Shown here piece after piece: positions 48,324 through 62,619 of a DNA stretch of 64,000 bases. Made by a program: the position numbers and the translations under genes. The notes under the pieces are model-generated. The model made no database searches. It was not told the DNA's origin and saw nothing but the letters and a program-made list of their open reading frames with translations. Source of the stretch: Phalacrocorax aristotelis (lineage: Eukaryota; Chordata; Aves; Suliformes; Phalacrocoracidae). Location: assembly GCF_949628215.1 (NCBI RefSeq), contig NC_134277.1:34851357-34915356 (forward strand), read 5' to 3'. Positions within the stretch are counted from its first letter, which is position 1; each line of letters begins with the position of its first letter.

Positions 48324-50419
48324 AAATATGTGCTTATGTTGGCCCTGTTCACCCTATTCCTTGTTTCTCTTTCCATCTTGGATCTTAGCCCATACATGAT
48401 CTTGACAGAGTCATTCTTTGTCACTGGTTTGCTTCCTACCCATTCCCTATTTTGTGTGTACATTTGTACAGCACCTTGCGCAAACAGACTCAAACACAAA
48501 TAATAATATGCTCTTAAAGAGAGAATAAGAGCTTCATTTCTCAATAGTGGCATGCCATAAGTCTCTGGGCTATCAGAGGGATTAGAACAGCTGGGTTTCA
48601 CCTGTTACCAGGATCCTGCAATTACTCAATCAACCATAAAGAGTTCTTAATAAAATCATATCTATATTTTGCCTTCTGTGAGGAATTATGCCTTAATGGT
48701 GAAATTTAAGGGGATTTTCTGGAAGTCCCAGGCCATGCTGATCCTGTCTGGGAGACAAGGTGCAGGCTAGGACAAGAGAACTGTTGAGGCTGTGGGTTGT
48801 TCAGGGTGTTACTGCTCTGCCAAGTTATTTTGTTGAGGGCAATTGCTTCTAAATCTCCCATAGCAGCCAACACCATTTCAGTTTAGTGGGTGCTGTTGCA
48901 GATAGGTTGCCACTGGTACTGTTAGCTGTGCTTTTCACTGGTAGCAGTGTAGTCTTGGGAAGGTGTAGAATGTATTTTTTCTCATTAAGATTAGTCAGGT
49001 TTTGTGGGAAAGAAAACATACTAAAAAATTAAAAAAGCAAATGATGATGTCTAAGTAGAGGGGAGCCGTAGTTTACTTGTTCCTGTAATTGTAGTCCATA
49101 CCTATAATGAAGATTTTTGTGAATTAATAGTAACAAATTTCTCAGTCGCTTGTGATCCAGATTTGTCCTGTCATTGTCATTAGTGGCAACAAATGAAACT
49201 AGTTTTTAAATGAAGGTAGTGGCAAAGGACTTGTTTGTAGATCTCTGTTAGAATAGATTGCCTAGGAAAGGCACTGAATCCATATTTGTCTTCATTCTTG
49301 TCCCCTTTGACATCCACCTGGACTAATAACCTCTAGGTACCTAGACTGAGTGGATCTACTAACTTTCTTCTGCGGTGCCTTTGTGGTAGACAGACTCACC
49401 CCAGGGAGAAGTGAACCTCTATTTTTAGAGAAGAAAAAGATCAAAAAGCCTCTATAGAAACCACTGAAATTGAGAAACAAAGCCTTTCCTTGAATTCTTG
49501 TGTTTTGTTGTCTTGTTTCCCAATGAGAAGGTTACTTGAAGCTCTCAATATGTTAATTAATGTGTTGTTAATTTTTTTAGTTTTTAAAAACCTTTGTCTT
49601 GGTGTACTTCTATCTAAGGATCATGCAAACCTTTACATATTTCCATATTTTCAGCATATTTTATGCAAATAGTTGTTAAAAATGAAAATTCTAATTTCAA
49701 ATGAAGAAAATTCATGACATGCATCTTGTGTTGCAGTTTAATCACTGTATACCCGGGAAAGTATTGACAGTTGTCCCGTGGAAGCTATTAAAGTTCCTGT
49801 CCAAGGTTAAATGAAATTGCAGTTTATCAGAGCAGCATTGAGAAAATAAGGGAATCTGTTCATGGCTCTTGATTAATGCCAAGCATGATCAACACAAGGG
49901 GGTTCATTAAGCTATACATCATGTGGGTAATTTAACATGTCATTGTGCCTGCTGTCTGCTTTAACTCTCTACATAACCCAGTGTTCTGAACTTGTATCAG
50001 CCCTGCACCTGAAATGTTGCCTCCCAGACTTTGTCATGTTTGGGTTGGCTCAACATTTGCATTTACACCAGTTCCTTTTTTATGATCGTTCTGCTTTTTT
50101 AAAGAACATTTACAATTTCCACAGCTGCTGTTTTCTATCTTGTCTAAATATACTTTTAATCTGGTAATGTTTATGTGAAAGATTCAAGAAATGTGTCCTT
50201 CATTGTCTAGATTTTCCCTGATTTTTTAGGTGTTTCTGTGTTTTAGGCAGTTGGGTTTGAACAAGGCAGTTAGAATGAAAGGAATTAGGTCCTGGTCTTG
50301 GGAGAGAGCAGCCATCTCAATTCCCAGTGAAGGACTGCATCTCTGCACAAGATCAAGCCTGACAGCTTTCCACTTAACTGTTAGCTCTGAAGGATGGAGT
50401 AGGTGAGGCTTTCTACAAA

Positions 50420-51290
50420 CAGCTAGCAGAAATCTCCTGCTTACAGACCCTCCTTCCCAGGGGGATTTCAGCCACCCAGACAACTGCTGGGAAGGCAGCA
50501 TAGCACTGTGCAAAGTAATCCAGGAAAATTCTAGACCATGGAGGGGAATTTCCCAGCACAAATGCCAACCAAATCATGCTTGACCAGGCTGATTACTTTC
50601 TCTGATGGAATGGGGGAAGAGTGGTGGATGCAATGTTGTTTGTCTTTAGTACGGTTCTCGTGTCATCTCCCACAGCTTTCTCATGTAAGGGACTGCTAAA
50701 TGCATTGAGACTTGTCTGGACTATTGGACCCAAAGGTATTTCTCAGTGGCTTCATGTTCAGTTAGCAGCTGACAATAAACAGACTATCATGAAGTTGATG
50801 CTAGGTTTGATACTGTTCAATGTGTTCATCAGCAACATGAGTGATGAAACAGAATGTCCTCTTAGCAAACTAGGGGGGGTAGTTAACAGGCTAAGGAGTA
50901 GAGATTCAGTCCAGAGGGGCCTTGAGAAACTTGAGGGTTGAGACAACATAAAATCCACGTAGTTTAGCAAGAAGTACAGAGTCTGGCCCTTGTGGCAGAG
51001 TAACCTCATGTATCAGTACAGGTGGATCCTGAGGATCACAGTGGACACCAGGCTGAGTATGAGCCAACAGTGCGCTCTCATTGCAAATGAGACAAATCCT
51101 ATAATGGGTGATATTGCAAGGACTGAGTCCAGTAGATCAAGGGACGTTATTATACCCTTGTGCTGGGTACTGATGAGGCTGCACTGGGAATATTTGTATC
51201 TTCGGGTTCTCCAGTTCTGAAAGGAGCAATCAGTTCAGGCAAAGAAGCAATGTGATAGCATCCTGCGACTACTTGAAGATCTGTGGAAAT
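50420..51290 (+). mobile_element. CR1 LINE remnant with internal deletion
   Basis: Plus strand. Near 50465-50500 it encodes RGDFSHPDNCWEG, the end of the CR1 endonuclease domain. From about 50800 it encodes LGLILFNVFIS, then DSVQRGLEKLE and, in a later frame, VDTRLSMSQQCAL and SRSRDVIIPL...LRLHWEY. These are reverse-transcriptase blocks that in a full CR1 lie some 2 kb from the endonuclease end. The catalytic F-ADD block is degraded. It is therefore a non-functional copy with a large internal deletion and several frame changes. Confidence 0.85.
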
Positions 51291-52539
51291 GATGGAGTCA
51301 AGCTGAGTTTTGGCAGCTGGTAAAAAAAAGGTGCATTAGCTAATACTCCACTATACTGTAACTGAAATTGTAGGAATGTCCAGCTGTGCATCTGGATGCA
51401 TGCCCAGGCTATGTCCAAGATCATGCTGGGATGGAAATGCTCTAGAATACACTGTCCCTCTCCCCTTGTTTCCTCCCTATATCCATCTTTTGTCCCATCT
51501 TCCTTGATCTCCATGGGAGAGAAATCTGGACAGGCTGGGGGAAGGCAACTGTAGCATCTGGGTTATCAGTGGCCAGGATTGTGGGTAAAGTGACGGTATT
51601 CTTAAGTCTTTAAGGACTTATGTATTAGTAGTCTTTGTTCTACTCTGAAGCCTCCAACAGTGATAGAACTGGTAAGGTACAGCGGTGGTGAGACTGTGCA
51701 TGCAGGACCTCTCCAATAAAGACCTGTAACGTACCCCTTCACTGGTGCTACTACTGCTACCAGTAGTTTAAAGCACAGCATGGACCAGCTATGAGCATTT
51801 TTGAAATTAGTCTTGATTCTGAATGATTTTAGAAAAGATCTGCTACACACTTTCATTAGCTGATGCTTTTCAGCTCCTATTTATTTGCTATGCCATGGCT
51901 GGCATTATGTCTGGGAATGTAGACAAGGCAAAGAATATTGCATTTATTTTTCCAAGTGTAACAAAGCTGTCAAATAGAAGAATCATAGGAATAAGTGATT
52001 TACAGGAGAAGCATCTACAAATCCAAGTAGCATAATTCAGGTTATATAATATGTTTTATTTGAGCAATTGGACTGTTTTTCCATTCTCCTCCTATTCACT
52101 TGTTTTCATGTAGTCCTTCTGGTATTAGCTCAGGTTGTTGTATTTAGGAAGGACTGACTGCTAGAACTTTCACAGCATTCTGAATTAATAATAATTTTAT
52201 ATTTTATTTTTATCTTTATCTTTATTTCTAATTTCATTTTCAGAAATTGTATTTACTGCTTACACTGAAAAAATTGACTAATTTCTTTTAATATAGGGGC
52301 TGAGAACTAAATAAGGCAGATGTTACAGTCTAAAGCCAGATTGCAAAGGTACATTGGTTATAGTAAGTAACACAGAAGGGTTGTTTAATATAATGGCAGT
52401 GTAGCACTGCTTCTAACAAGTTGGTCTTTAGCTACAACTATCTTGTCTCCTGCCTCAGTGTGAATACCTTTTACCTTGAAATCTAAAATAGTTTCCAAGT
52501 ATTCTTAGTTCCATACTGGAATACTTTTAAAAATATACT

Positions 52540-52900
52540 GTATTGTCTTCTGTTACCATTAATTACCACAGGTTTATTTACAAGACAATAATTAATTATA
52601 CTTCTGGGATGCTGAAGAGTCTAACATAAATCAAAGCAGACTTGATAAGAAGCGATGAAAGTCTCACATAATTAAGCAGGGCACTAGAGACCAATTGTTT
52701 ATAGAATGATTTTGCTGGGGCTAATTGACACTAATTATTTAATCTGATTTTCTTCTTCCCAGTAATGCTTCTACCAATTCGCTGTTCTCGGCTGATGGCA
52801 CAAGCGTATTTGACTTTATCAAGGTGTTCTCGCTGTATCAATACAAAGGCTTTTCATCTATTACCTTCGCTAGACTTTTTTTTTGTAGCAATGCAAGAGA
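52540..52900. promoter_or_regulatory. Candidate distal enhancer
   Basis: Unique, non-repetitive sequence rich in TAATTA/ATTAAT cores (ACCATTAATTACCACAGG, AATAATTAATTATAC, GGCTAATTGACACTAATTATTT). It also has a RUNX-like ACCACA and a SOX/TCF-like ATACAAAGGC at 52841-52850. It stands out from the surrounding desert. It may belong to SP8 or to the next gene (SP4 lies on this side in human). Conservation was not tested. Confidence 0.3.
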
Positions 52901-55900
52901 GAAGGGTGGAAAATGATGATCATTAAGTTTTAGTACTAATTTCCTAATTACATGGAGTGTTGAAGTGTTGTAAAAGTTAACCAAGGTAATGACTCACTGG
53001 ACGATGGAAGTTAATTCTACAGTAGAAGCAGCCTTAGGAAAACAAACATAAAACATATTTGCAGGCCAACTGATAATTTAGCTCACTTGGTACAGCTCGC
53101 CAGCTACTACAAAAATTTTAATAAAAAATTTATTTCTAGGTAAGATCAGTAACAATTCCCTGATGCTTAACTATCTTGTGTTTCATAAGAGTCAACATGT
53201 GGTATAAGAAAGTGTTAGTAGGATTCTTTAATTTCTTGCAAGGAACTGAATTCAAGGCCCAGGGATGTCACTGAATCTCTTGTGCTATTTTACTGGATCA
53301 CCACTCACGTGCCGGAGCAGAGCATCAGCATGTCATACAGCTCTGCCATGTGCTGTACCCATATAGAGATAGTAGCAAACCACAAAAGACAACCAAGTTA
53401 AATAGGCTAATCCTAACATAGTATTACATTATTTCCAGACATGCCATTTATTTTATAGACATGGTGTTACTTGGTCAGTGACATACTTGGAAAGATGTTT
53501 ATATGTATTTTTAGCCTGCTTTCTTAAGGTAATAAGGCTAATGTGACACATCTACCAGGATGCCCAGAGACTGACTTCACCAAAATTTTACCTCATTGAT
53601 CAATTTGAAATGGATATAACAAAGGAAGAGATGGCTCAATCATATGAATTTTCAGAGAAATTAATGAAAATAGGTGTTTGTGTAGTGGAAAAAGACACGC
53701 ATTAGAATGCCCGCAGGGAAAATGGCTTCAGTATGGGTTCATATTATTAAATAACCAGGAATCCATGTGGGACACAGCCTAAGACTAGTTACACAAGTAA
53801 TGTTTCTTATGCAGTATTGAAGTAATTACCATAGCAAAGTTTTTGGTCTATGGTTTACAAGCATTTGATTGCAAGCAGGTGAGTGTTTCTTCTTTGGTGT
53901 TTAAATACTGGTGAGAATTTTTGGCACGTAACTGTAATGCTCTAAGCCAGAGGGCTGCCATGGTATATACACAGCCCTCTCAACTGCAGTGCATCTAATT
54001 CACATGTATATTTAAGGCTGCTTTTCTTCTGTCTTTGGAGGTACACATCCACCTTTTTTCCCGTCAAAATAGTTCCAAAGTGTCTTTTTAAAATAATTGT
54101 ATCATTTTCAAAATTCCAAGCATGATCCAGTCCTCGAGGCCCCATGTCTTGCTCTGTCCCTACATATCTTCTTAAATCTGGAATTAGCTTTGCATTCTAA
54201 CACCAATAATTCAGATATCCTGATTATGATTGCGACTGTTATTATTCTGTCAGCACAGAAAATAGCGTTCCTCAATGGCTGCTGCTTTTTGCTTCTTCAA
54301 ATTATTCTTCAGGCTCTACTTCTGACTACAGGAAGAGTTTCAACAAGTGATACTGGGTCAAGGTTTGCAAAATAACCCACCAGTACTTCAAAGAGTGAGT
54401 GACTCAGTGAATACAGCTTCACTAGGAATATTTGAACACTGGTCACCTCTGGTAGTAACTGCAGAAATGGTGGCTTATCCAGGGCATTGATAATAGAACG
54501 TCACCTAACTACTTACAAATATCTATTACTAATTATCTTTCTGCTAAATTACTTCATAACCAAAATATTTATTAATAGTAAATTATGCATTAATAAGGAA
54601 GTTAAAAAGTCTGGCTATTTTCTTACAACATATAACAAGAAATCTATTAATGTGCTTGTTAACAGAAGTCTCACATGAATAATGTTCTGCATGGGATAGA
54701 AGTGCTGGTAAGTGATCAAAACATAAAAATCAAGAGACCCTTCACATCTCCTAGGTGAGAGCTAAATGTCTGTGTCTGTATGTCTGTCTGTATGTACATG
54801 CATAGCATAACTTGTGAATTTATTTCTCATAGTAAGCTACGAGAACGCGACAGAAATCATTATTTTCTATCTCCTTGTTTTTTTATCTTGATGCTGGTTT
54901 TAAACTAACTTAAATCAATTTCAATTGAGTTTGCTTGTATGCACCTTGTAGGGGAGATTTAATCAGTCTGTTATAAATTTACTTTTAACAGGCAAGGTAA
55001 AAGATGGTTTAATGTTGGAATCTAATTATCTGTGTATAAATGGATCTTGTATAGAGAGGCAACAGAACAGTATGGTTTGGAGGATATCTCAGAGCTGTGC
55101 TTCAAAATTGAGAGAAGGATATTGCATTTTAAATAATGGCTTTCTAAATGGAGAAACTGAAGCTGTGAGGAAAAATATATGAAGATGTAAACTATAATAT
55201 GAAAATATGAGTAAGTAAGCATTTTAAGCTGAAAGTGAAGGAAGAGTTTAGGGCTAAAACGTGAAAAAAACAGGTGCATGAGAGAGAGTACCTAAATCTA
55301 TAATTTGTTATTTCAGCTATGAGTATCATATAGACTAAGAATTTTTAAGGTGATTTTTCAAAATAATCAGGCAAGCTCATATTTAGGCATTTAAAATAAA
55401 TTTCCTAACTTTTTAAAAGCACTGTGCCATCATCAGACTAATTCTAAGAGAAAGTGCTCTGTATTTGCTCAGGTTTTCACTATATTCCCAGATAGAAGTC
55501 AAGGTGTTGGCTTTCATCTATAAACCTCTACCTGCCTGGGGTATCAGGGTCAGGGTGGATCTCTCCTTCCCCAGGACATGCTGCCACAGCTGAAGACAAG
55601 GAGTGCAGCTTTCCAGGGGCTGCAGTGTGTGCTGGGGGAGGAACAGTCTGGCCACATCTTTTGTTGTGTCTGAGCATAGGTGCGTACTTGCCTCTCACTT
55701 CCTTGCTAAGGCTGCTGAGGAAGGTGTCTTTATGGACAGACTTTTATATTAGCTGTTTTATGGGACAGATCCCACAAGCTCAAGGTCCACCAAAACTCAG
55801 TGGGAAGACAGAGAACATTTGGTGTGAACATTATATAAATGTTTTTAACCATACAGTCAATGTATTGCACCTAGAGCACAAGGAAATAATTTTCTTTCTA

Positions 55901-58900
55901 ACCACTGCAATTGAATAACTAGGCCTTGCTCAGTCTAGGTGCTTTATAGGTTTAAAATCCAATATTGTCATAAGTTCTGTGTGTCCACAAGTTGGGTCAA
56001 CAATGTGATTTAGGCTTTGTTTAAAGCTGCTGTGGCACGTGCACCCATCAGAGCTGGAATCTGACAGTCCTGCTAAGTTTCTTCTAGGAGCAAGCTGGCA
56101 AATTAGATACACCAAAGGCAACTCATAGGCTTAGAGGTAGCACAGGGATAAAATGCATCAGTGGCCGTTGGGTGCTTCACAGCACAACGGAAATGCTAGG
56201 CTCAGAGACTTTATTGCGTTGTTTCTCTAACTGCAAGATCAAGTTCAGAGGTTTTCAACTTACGTGAGAAGTTTCCCAGGCCAGAAACTCATCTGCTCTC
56301 ACTGCCTTTAAACAAAATTGTAGGTACTTCTCATTGATCATAATAGGCCTCACTGCAATGTCTTTGATAAATAACTGTGGTTTTTGTGAACTTTTATGGT
56401 CTCTTGTCCTCTCATCTTCTTGGGAATTATACCTCATTGTGTTAACTCACAACTTTTTTTTTCTTTAAAGCAGTGGTTTTGTCACAAGAACGCACAGAGG
56501 CACAAACATGCGCTGCTGAAAGGAGATGGGAACCTCACTGAGTTTACTGCCGTCTGAAAAGAATGCGAACCATTCCCATCTTCACAAGTTAGCTCAATTT
56601 ATCCACAAAGTAAAATTCATATCCTCTCAAATATCAGCCTTAGGTGCAAGTGGGTCACTGACTCCAGTATCTGAACTGATTGAGAACTTCTTGTCAGCAA
56701 TTTTATACTTCCTACAGCCATAGAGTTTGTGCTGCTCAAATATAGCAACTCTGGTACATATGTAATGGAGTACCCATCGTGAGGAGTTTTTCAGTACAAT
56801 CAAATTTGGGATGAAGGAATTGTCAGACCTTTGCTCGTGCTAATGTCAATAGGAATTTGTATCCTGTGTAGATTTTATAAGGAACAGCCTGCTGCTGTAT
56901 GCTACAGTGCCACAAGTCTACCTCAGGATCAAGGATATAAGAGAATAATTTCTTTTTCCTCTCTTACATTGAGCTTGGAAATCAATGGGAAGCAAAGCAG
57001 AATCAATTTTAATTGATCAGTTAGGTTTTTAAATAATTGGCATTCACTGCAGCCTTTTGACAAAATAACAACTGGTGTTTGGGGTTTGGCATTTTTCAGC
57101 TCTTTTTTCCAAGCTCATGTTGTGGCTGCTGTGATGCAGGAGATGCCCCCAGGGTACGCAGCACAGCTCCCCACACACATCCCGGTGCTACTAATGACAC
57201 TCAGACAGGTAGGAACGGTGCGATGCAGCACCAGGGTGTGTTTTAGGAATGCTCTGCTCTAGTGCAGAGCAGTGATCAGATTCACCTTCAGATGCTGCAG
57301 GCTTTGTTCCTTTGAATTGCTTCTACTAATTCTAGCACTGTAATGAAGCCAGCCTAGCTGCAGCACCAGGCCTGAATGCAGGGGTCTAAAATACTGACAA
57401 TGACACTGTGGTTTGTCTCACGTGATCTACATTTTTGTAGAATCCTTTGGAGCACGCTAAAGCACTAACGGCACCAGCGAGAGCGAGATTGTATCTGAGG
57501 AATATAATTTATTGGTGTAAAAATATGGATGAAGTAGCACTGGTTTTATGCACACTTAGCCTGCAAGGAGCAGAGGAGGCATTGGTGACCTTTTGCACTC
57601 TATAAACCTCTCCTCAGCCTTCTGGGGATGGATTTGAACATGATGCAGCTGTCCCATTCCCGGCGCCTCTGTGCCTATGATCACTATTGAGACGTTAATT
57701 CAGTGTTGAATTGAGTAAAACTGCTGGCACATTTTTTCAAATAACATCTCATGCTAGGTGACCTCCACTCCAACAGCTAATCAGCATGCACCTTGATCTT
57801 CTGACACTGGATTACGAAGTCTTTGGATGTCATTGCTGCACGCTTTCTGTAGATGACTCTGTGCAGTTGCCCTTAGGCTTATGTGACAGCCAGTTGGGAC
57901 TTCTAAAATGCTCTGCATAAGATCTTTCCAGGATCTAGTCCTTCATCTCTCTCTCATTTGATTTCCCAGCTCTGAAATAGGAGACGTGGAGTGACATAAA
58001 AACATTACAGGTTATGAGGTGCTCAAGTTTATCTGTGTCTCCAATCTATTACTGGCAGCATGCAGTCTTGGGGACTCCCCACGTGGTTACCTCTTGGAGG
58101 GGAAAAAGAAGAGTACCTACAGAGGACCTGAAGTCTGCCACTGTACACAGTGCTGATGTAAAGCTCAAATGCTCGCTGGCTGCCTGTTCACCCAAGAGAA
58201 TGGAAAAATGTACCTGAGACGTAATATTGGTAAGAAAGCATTCCAGATCCTGCATTGTGGAAAGTGGTTCTTAATTGACTTTCTGATATTGTGCCTGAAT
58301 TTATGTTGTTTGGCGCTTACTGTACATGCCAATTTTTTATTGTGTAAATATGACAGAAGCATATTGATCATCTGTCCTAAGTGCTTAATCAAACTCTATT
58401 ATCCTGCTAACCATAAACTAGCTAACAGAAAGTTGCTGCCTCAAAATGTTACTAACTATGGATTAGACCTGAATAAAGCAAGCAATCATTCATGCTCCTT
58501 TCCTTGGGTGTGATAGAAGCCTCCACTTCCTGGAACCAAAATATTTTCATACTTTGCTATTAAGTTTCATTGTAGTTTTGTCTACTTTTATGTAAAGTAT
58601 ACTGATTTATTAGAAAGCTCACTCCTCAGTAAACTGATAATTGGATGCTGTTGAAAGAATGAGTTTCATTGATCTAGTCAATGACCACAGACATTACTGA
58701 AGTAAACCTCTTAACAGTGCTGGGGCGTATTTTGGCCACAATCAATTTTTGTGAATCTTCCCTTGTAGTTTTTTTGTTTTATTTGGCACTATCTGCATTG
58801 ATCTAAACCTGGAGCAGATTTAACGTGTAAAATTTATCTTGACAGAAAGTTTCATTACTTTTTAGTCAATGCAAACTTCTTGTGCTTTATTATAGATTAA

Positions 58901-61900
58901 AAATCTGCTATGACCATCTGTGCAAGTAACCTGTGGGTACCTGTTGCATCAGTATGCATGTGCTGTAGACAGAAAAAGGATCATATTCAGAGAGCTGGGC
59001 TTCAAATAAACAAAACATTGCATTTGTTGATGTTGAGCAGAACATTTTGTAATATCTGGGGTGAGGAAGATGCCAAATATGAAGACTCACTTTTCTTCTT
59101 GCTGCTGTTGATTTAATTTATAGGGTAGACAAAACAGCATGGGACAGTTTAAAGTGAATTAATTATGCACACATTAGTAAAGCTAGTTAAAAACCACTAT
59201 GTTACTGAAGAATTTAACCTCAAACCTGTGACTAATCTCACTATGGTTAAAAGCCAGAGCCCTACAACTCTGCTTTTGTTAGACAGCACGAGTTTCAAGC
59301 TAAGTACATTCTTCAGATGGTTTCAGGACCAGAGATTGATTCTTCCCTCCCGTGCCAGCCCATATGTGGTTCAACACAAATGCAGCCATTTTAGCATTAA
59401 ACTCCATTGACTCACTGACAGGAAGCACCAAAAGGTGAGAGGTGACCTGTAGAAAGACAGGAACACCAGAAAAGACTTCCTTACATTTTCAAAGATGTTT
59501 GGGTCTAATGTTTTAAGGTGGATCATCAGAATGTTTTAACTGTGGTTGATGCTTAGAAATCTGAGCAGAGAATTGCAGTTTAATTTTAATCTAAAAGACC
59601 ATTAATACTAATATTGTTTTTAAACGAAGACAAATCTGTGTGCTTCTGCTGTGATGCTTAAGTTAACAACACCTCCAGGGAAGTTTGCCCTGAGTATGGA
59701 AGCATCTGATTTGCAGGTGAGCTCTGAGAATTTTATATATATAGTATTTGAAATATTGTTTCTGATGAACTAGATATTCTGAGTTCCTCAATTTTATTTA
59801 TGTTGGATTATGTAGCAGGTGAATTAGTAACAATTAATAACTAGTGAATAAGCCTTAGTCATATTCTGATAGAGGTCAGGTTCCAATTTTTTAATCAAAT
59901 GCACACTGTTTAGTTTGTGGCTGTTTCACTTCTGGTGATAGCTGCTTCTCATCTTGTGCTGGTATAAAAGCATATTTGTTTACAAATAGTTGCATTTGCA
60001 TGAAATTTATTCCTGGGAAAAAAATAAGTTGTCTTTAGGAATTATAAAAATTTGTTTTTGTGAAATGCAGATTCAGAAATATCTTTGATTGGGCAGTTAG
60101 TGGTGGATCATTCTGTTTTTAATATACAAGAGAGAGGAAATATTTCCAGGGTATAAGTTCCAGGATTTAGTTAAATGCACTAATATCTAAAAACAATTAT
60201 TCAGTAACATGAAAAGTTTTAAATGTCTTTCCTGAGTAGTGTAAATTACAACTATTTCTGGAGAGAATTGATGCATCTGGTTCTTGCTGATTTGTGGGCT
60301 GACTCAGAAGACGAACCCCAGGCTGGCAGGGTTGTTTGGATTGTTTTCAAAACCAAAAGAACCTAAAGCCCTTTAAACAGAGACCCGAACATTGCAATGT
60401 GAGCGGGAATGACTTTGCCTGATGCTGAAAATCTTTATGAGAAGATGTATTATATGGCTTCAGAAGGGGAAATCCAGCCCTCCCTGCAGAACAATGCTTT
60501 GCGCCACCAGGATCACTCCAAACCTCTTTGGGCCCTTTATGTGACTCATCTGTCTGAGATGGAGCAGTTAGATCTGCTGAGCTGCTGACTCTGAATCCCT
60601 AATCCTGTCTACACTGGCACAAAAGCAGGCCTATTTGCTTCTCTATGCTTGACAGTGGTGAAAGCGCTGGAAATCATATTTGTGTGATTTTAAGATCTTT
60701 TTCTGTGTAAAGGACAGCTGAAAGTGAGCAGAAGAAAGCAGTGCTCTAGCTTGCTTATTTTCCAAATGTAGAATTAACAGAAAGGTCATTGAATGGTTGT
60801 TCTAGGTATCTAAAGAAAGGACATAATCAAAGGAGGTACAAGTACTCATTCAGTGGGAGTGGACTTCGCAGGAGGTTTGATAGTGGAGGAGTTAATTTCC
60901 CTGGTGACCTAAGTGAGATAGCATAGTTTTATCTTTTTCAGAAAATTAAGGGTAAATTATCTGGTTCAATAACTCTCACTAACTACATTTAGATAAGCAT
61001 TTTGTGTGTTTATTAAGTTGTTTATTTGTTATAATAATGCTAGCGATCTAATAAAGATAAGAATTTAGATGGAAGTCAACAAACTTCCCATTATGCAGCT
61101 GGCTCATTTCAAGCAGTGAGAATAAATTAAATGATAAAATGCACTCTCTTGTTTGATTAAGAGACCAAAATTAGTCACTGTGGAAGAGTGGAAGAGAAAT
61201 GTTTCAAATTGTAAGAAGATTTCATTCTCTGTGCAAAGAGATAGACATAAATGTGCAGTGAATGGCCTAACATTTCGCTGCACTATTGCATTACCTTTAA
61301 AGAAAGAGGGGACTGGAAAGGGCACATGTTTCATAACCAAGACCATAAATGGCAGGTAATGAAAGAAGCACAGTACACTTTTGGGAAAGGGTATTAGTTA
61401 GCATAGCTGCAGTGTTATATAGGGTAACAATTTATCTTACTGCAGCAAGATATCTGGAGTTTCACATAGTAGAAATGGGAGAATTTTCCACTCTGCTTTT
61501 GAATTCTGTATAAAATAAGTATCTGTTCATTACGCTGTATCTGTATGCACACAGAGCGAACTCTGAAGCCTGACTGTCAGAGAGGAAGAGATTAGTCTGT
61601 GTCTGTTAAACAGTGAAGACCTCTAAGTGCTTTTATGTTCTTGTATCTTAAAAGCTCAATCTGCCTTGTATATGCAATCTGCAGCATGGTGTATCATCAA
61701 AAGAAAAGCTTCTGAGTTTGTGCATGCATGTGTAGTAATTGATTTTTTCCAAGGTACTTGCCTGGGTGTAGTATTGCATATTTTGACGGCAAGATCAAAT
61801 CATAAAACAGTGTCAAGGAATAAGACACTGCAAATGTGGTAGTGATAACAGGAGCACAAGTGACAACCAGATTTTGAATGCAGAGATTTTTAAAATCAGT

Positions 61901-62214
61901 GCCCTTCCTGGGAAATCAAGATAAACTTTGATGATAGAAAGGTCTAGGAAAACAATTGTGCCAGAAAACAAAAAGACCTAGGTACTGGCCATTCTCTTAA
62001 AACAAATTATGTGGAGCTATCAGGACTGAAACCCTGGCCTCACCAGAGAGAGGTCTTGTTAGGGCCTTACCAGGGTTTGATTGCCTGCTGCCTCACCACT
62101 GGCATGACTACCCACTGTGAGCCATCTACTGGGACCCATAACTGCAGACAGTGAAAATATTCCATTAAGATCTGACAGTTTAGGAAAATGCAAACATTTG
62201 GGCTGAGCAGGTGA
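52901..62214. other. Gene desert
   Basis: AT-rich, with (TGTC/TGTA)n-like sequence near 54770-54800. No supported gene. A block at 55465-55640 is somewhat GC-richer and slightly LINE-like but was not assignable. Confidence 0.4.
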
Positions 62215-62610
62215 CATATGAGAGGAGGTTGAGGGAGCTGGGCTTCTTCAGCCTGGAGAAGAGATAGCTAAGGAGACCTCCATTTTCTGTCTTCATCTCC
62301 TATGGTTAGCTACAGAATAGACGAAGCCAGTTTCTTCTTGGAGGTGGACAGCAGAAGAACAAGAGGCAGTGGAACTTGCCTTTTGAAATGCAGGAAATTC
62401 CTCTGAAGAATATGGATTCTTCATATGGAGATTTATTTAGCACTGGAACAGGTTGCCCAGAAAGGCTGTGCAGTCTCCATCCTTGGAGATATTAAAAGCT
62501 CAGCTAACCAAGACCCTAGGAAGCCCAGTCTAGCTTTAAAGTTAGTCCTGCTTTGAGCAGTGATTGCAACCAATGGCTTCCTGGGGTCCCTTCAAACATA
62601 AACTATCATT
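62215..62610 (+). mobile_element. CR1 LINE 3' region
   Basis: Plus strand. GAGGGAGCTGGGCTTCTTCAG, then CCTGGAGAAGAG, is the hallmark CR1 segment after the reverse transcriptase. It is followed by AGAACAAGAGGCAGTGGAACT, GCACTGGAACAGGTTGCCCAG, CCATCCTTGGAGATATTAAAA and GTCCTGCTTTGAGCAG. The terminal octamers are lost or replaced by an A-rich run at 62610-62630. It is a diverged copy of about 400 bp. Confidence 0.88.
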
Positions 62611-62619
62611 AAAAAACAA

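Larger units (their letters stand above)
46411..52539. other. Gene desert between CR1 copies
   Basis: Outside the CR1 copies at 48181 and 50420 I see no coding exon or RNA gene in this stretch; all open frames are short and unremarkable. Confidence 0.4.

Noticed and set aside
55465-55640. Possible LINE reverse-transcriptase C-terminal fossil (AAGTCAAGGTGTTGGC...)
   Set aside because: A few residues (KVL.F.YK) resemble a LINE tail, but the match is too short and broken to assign.
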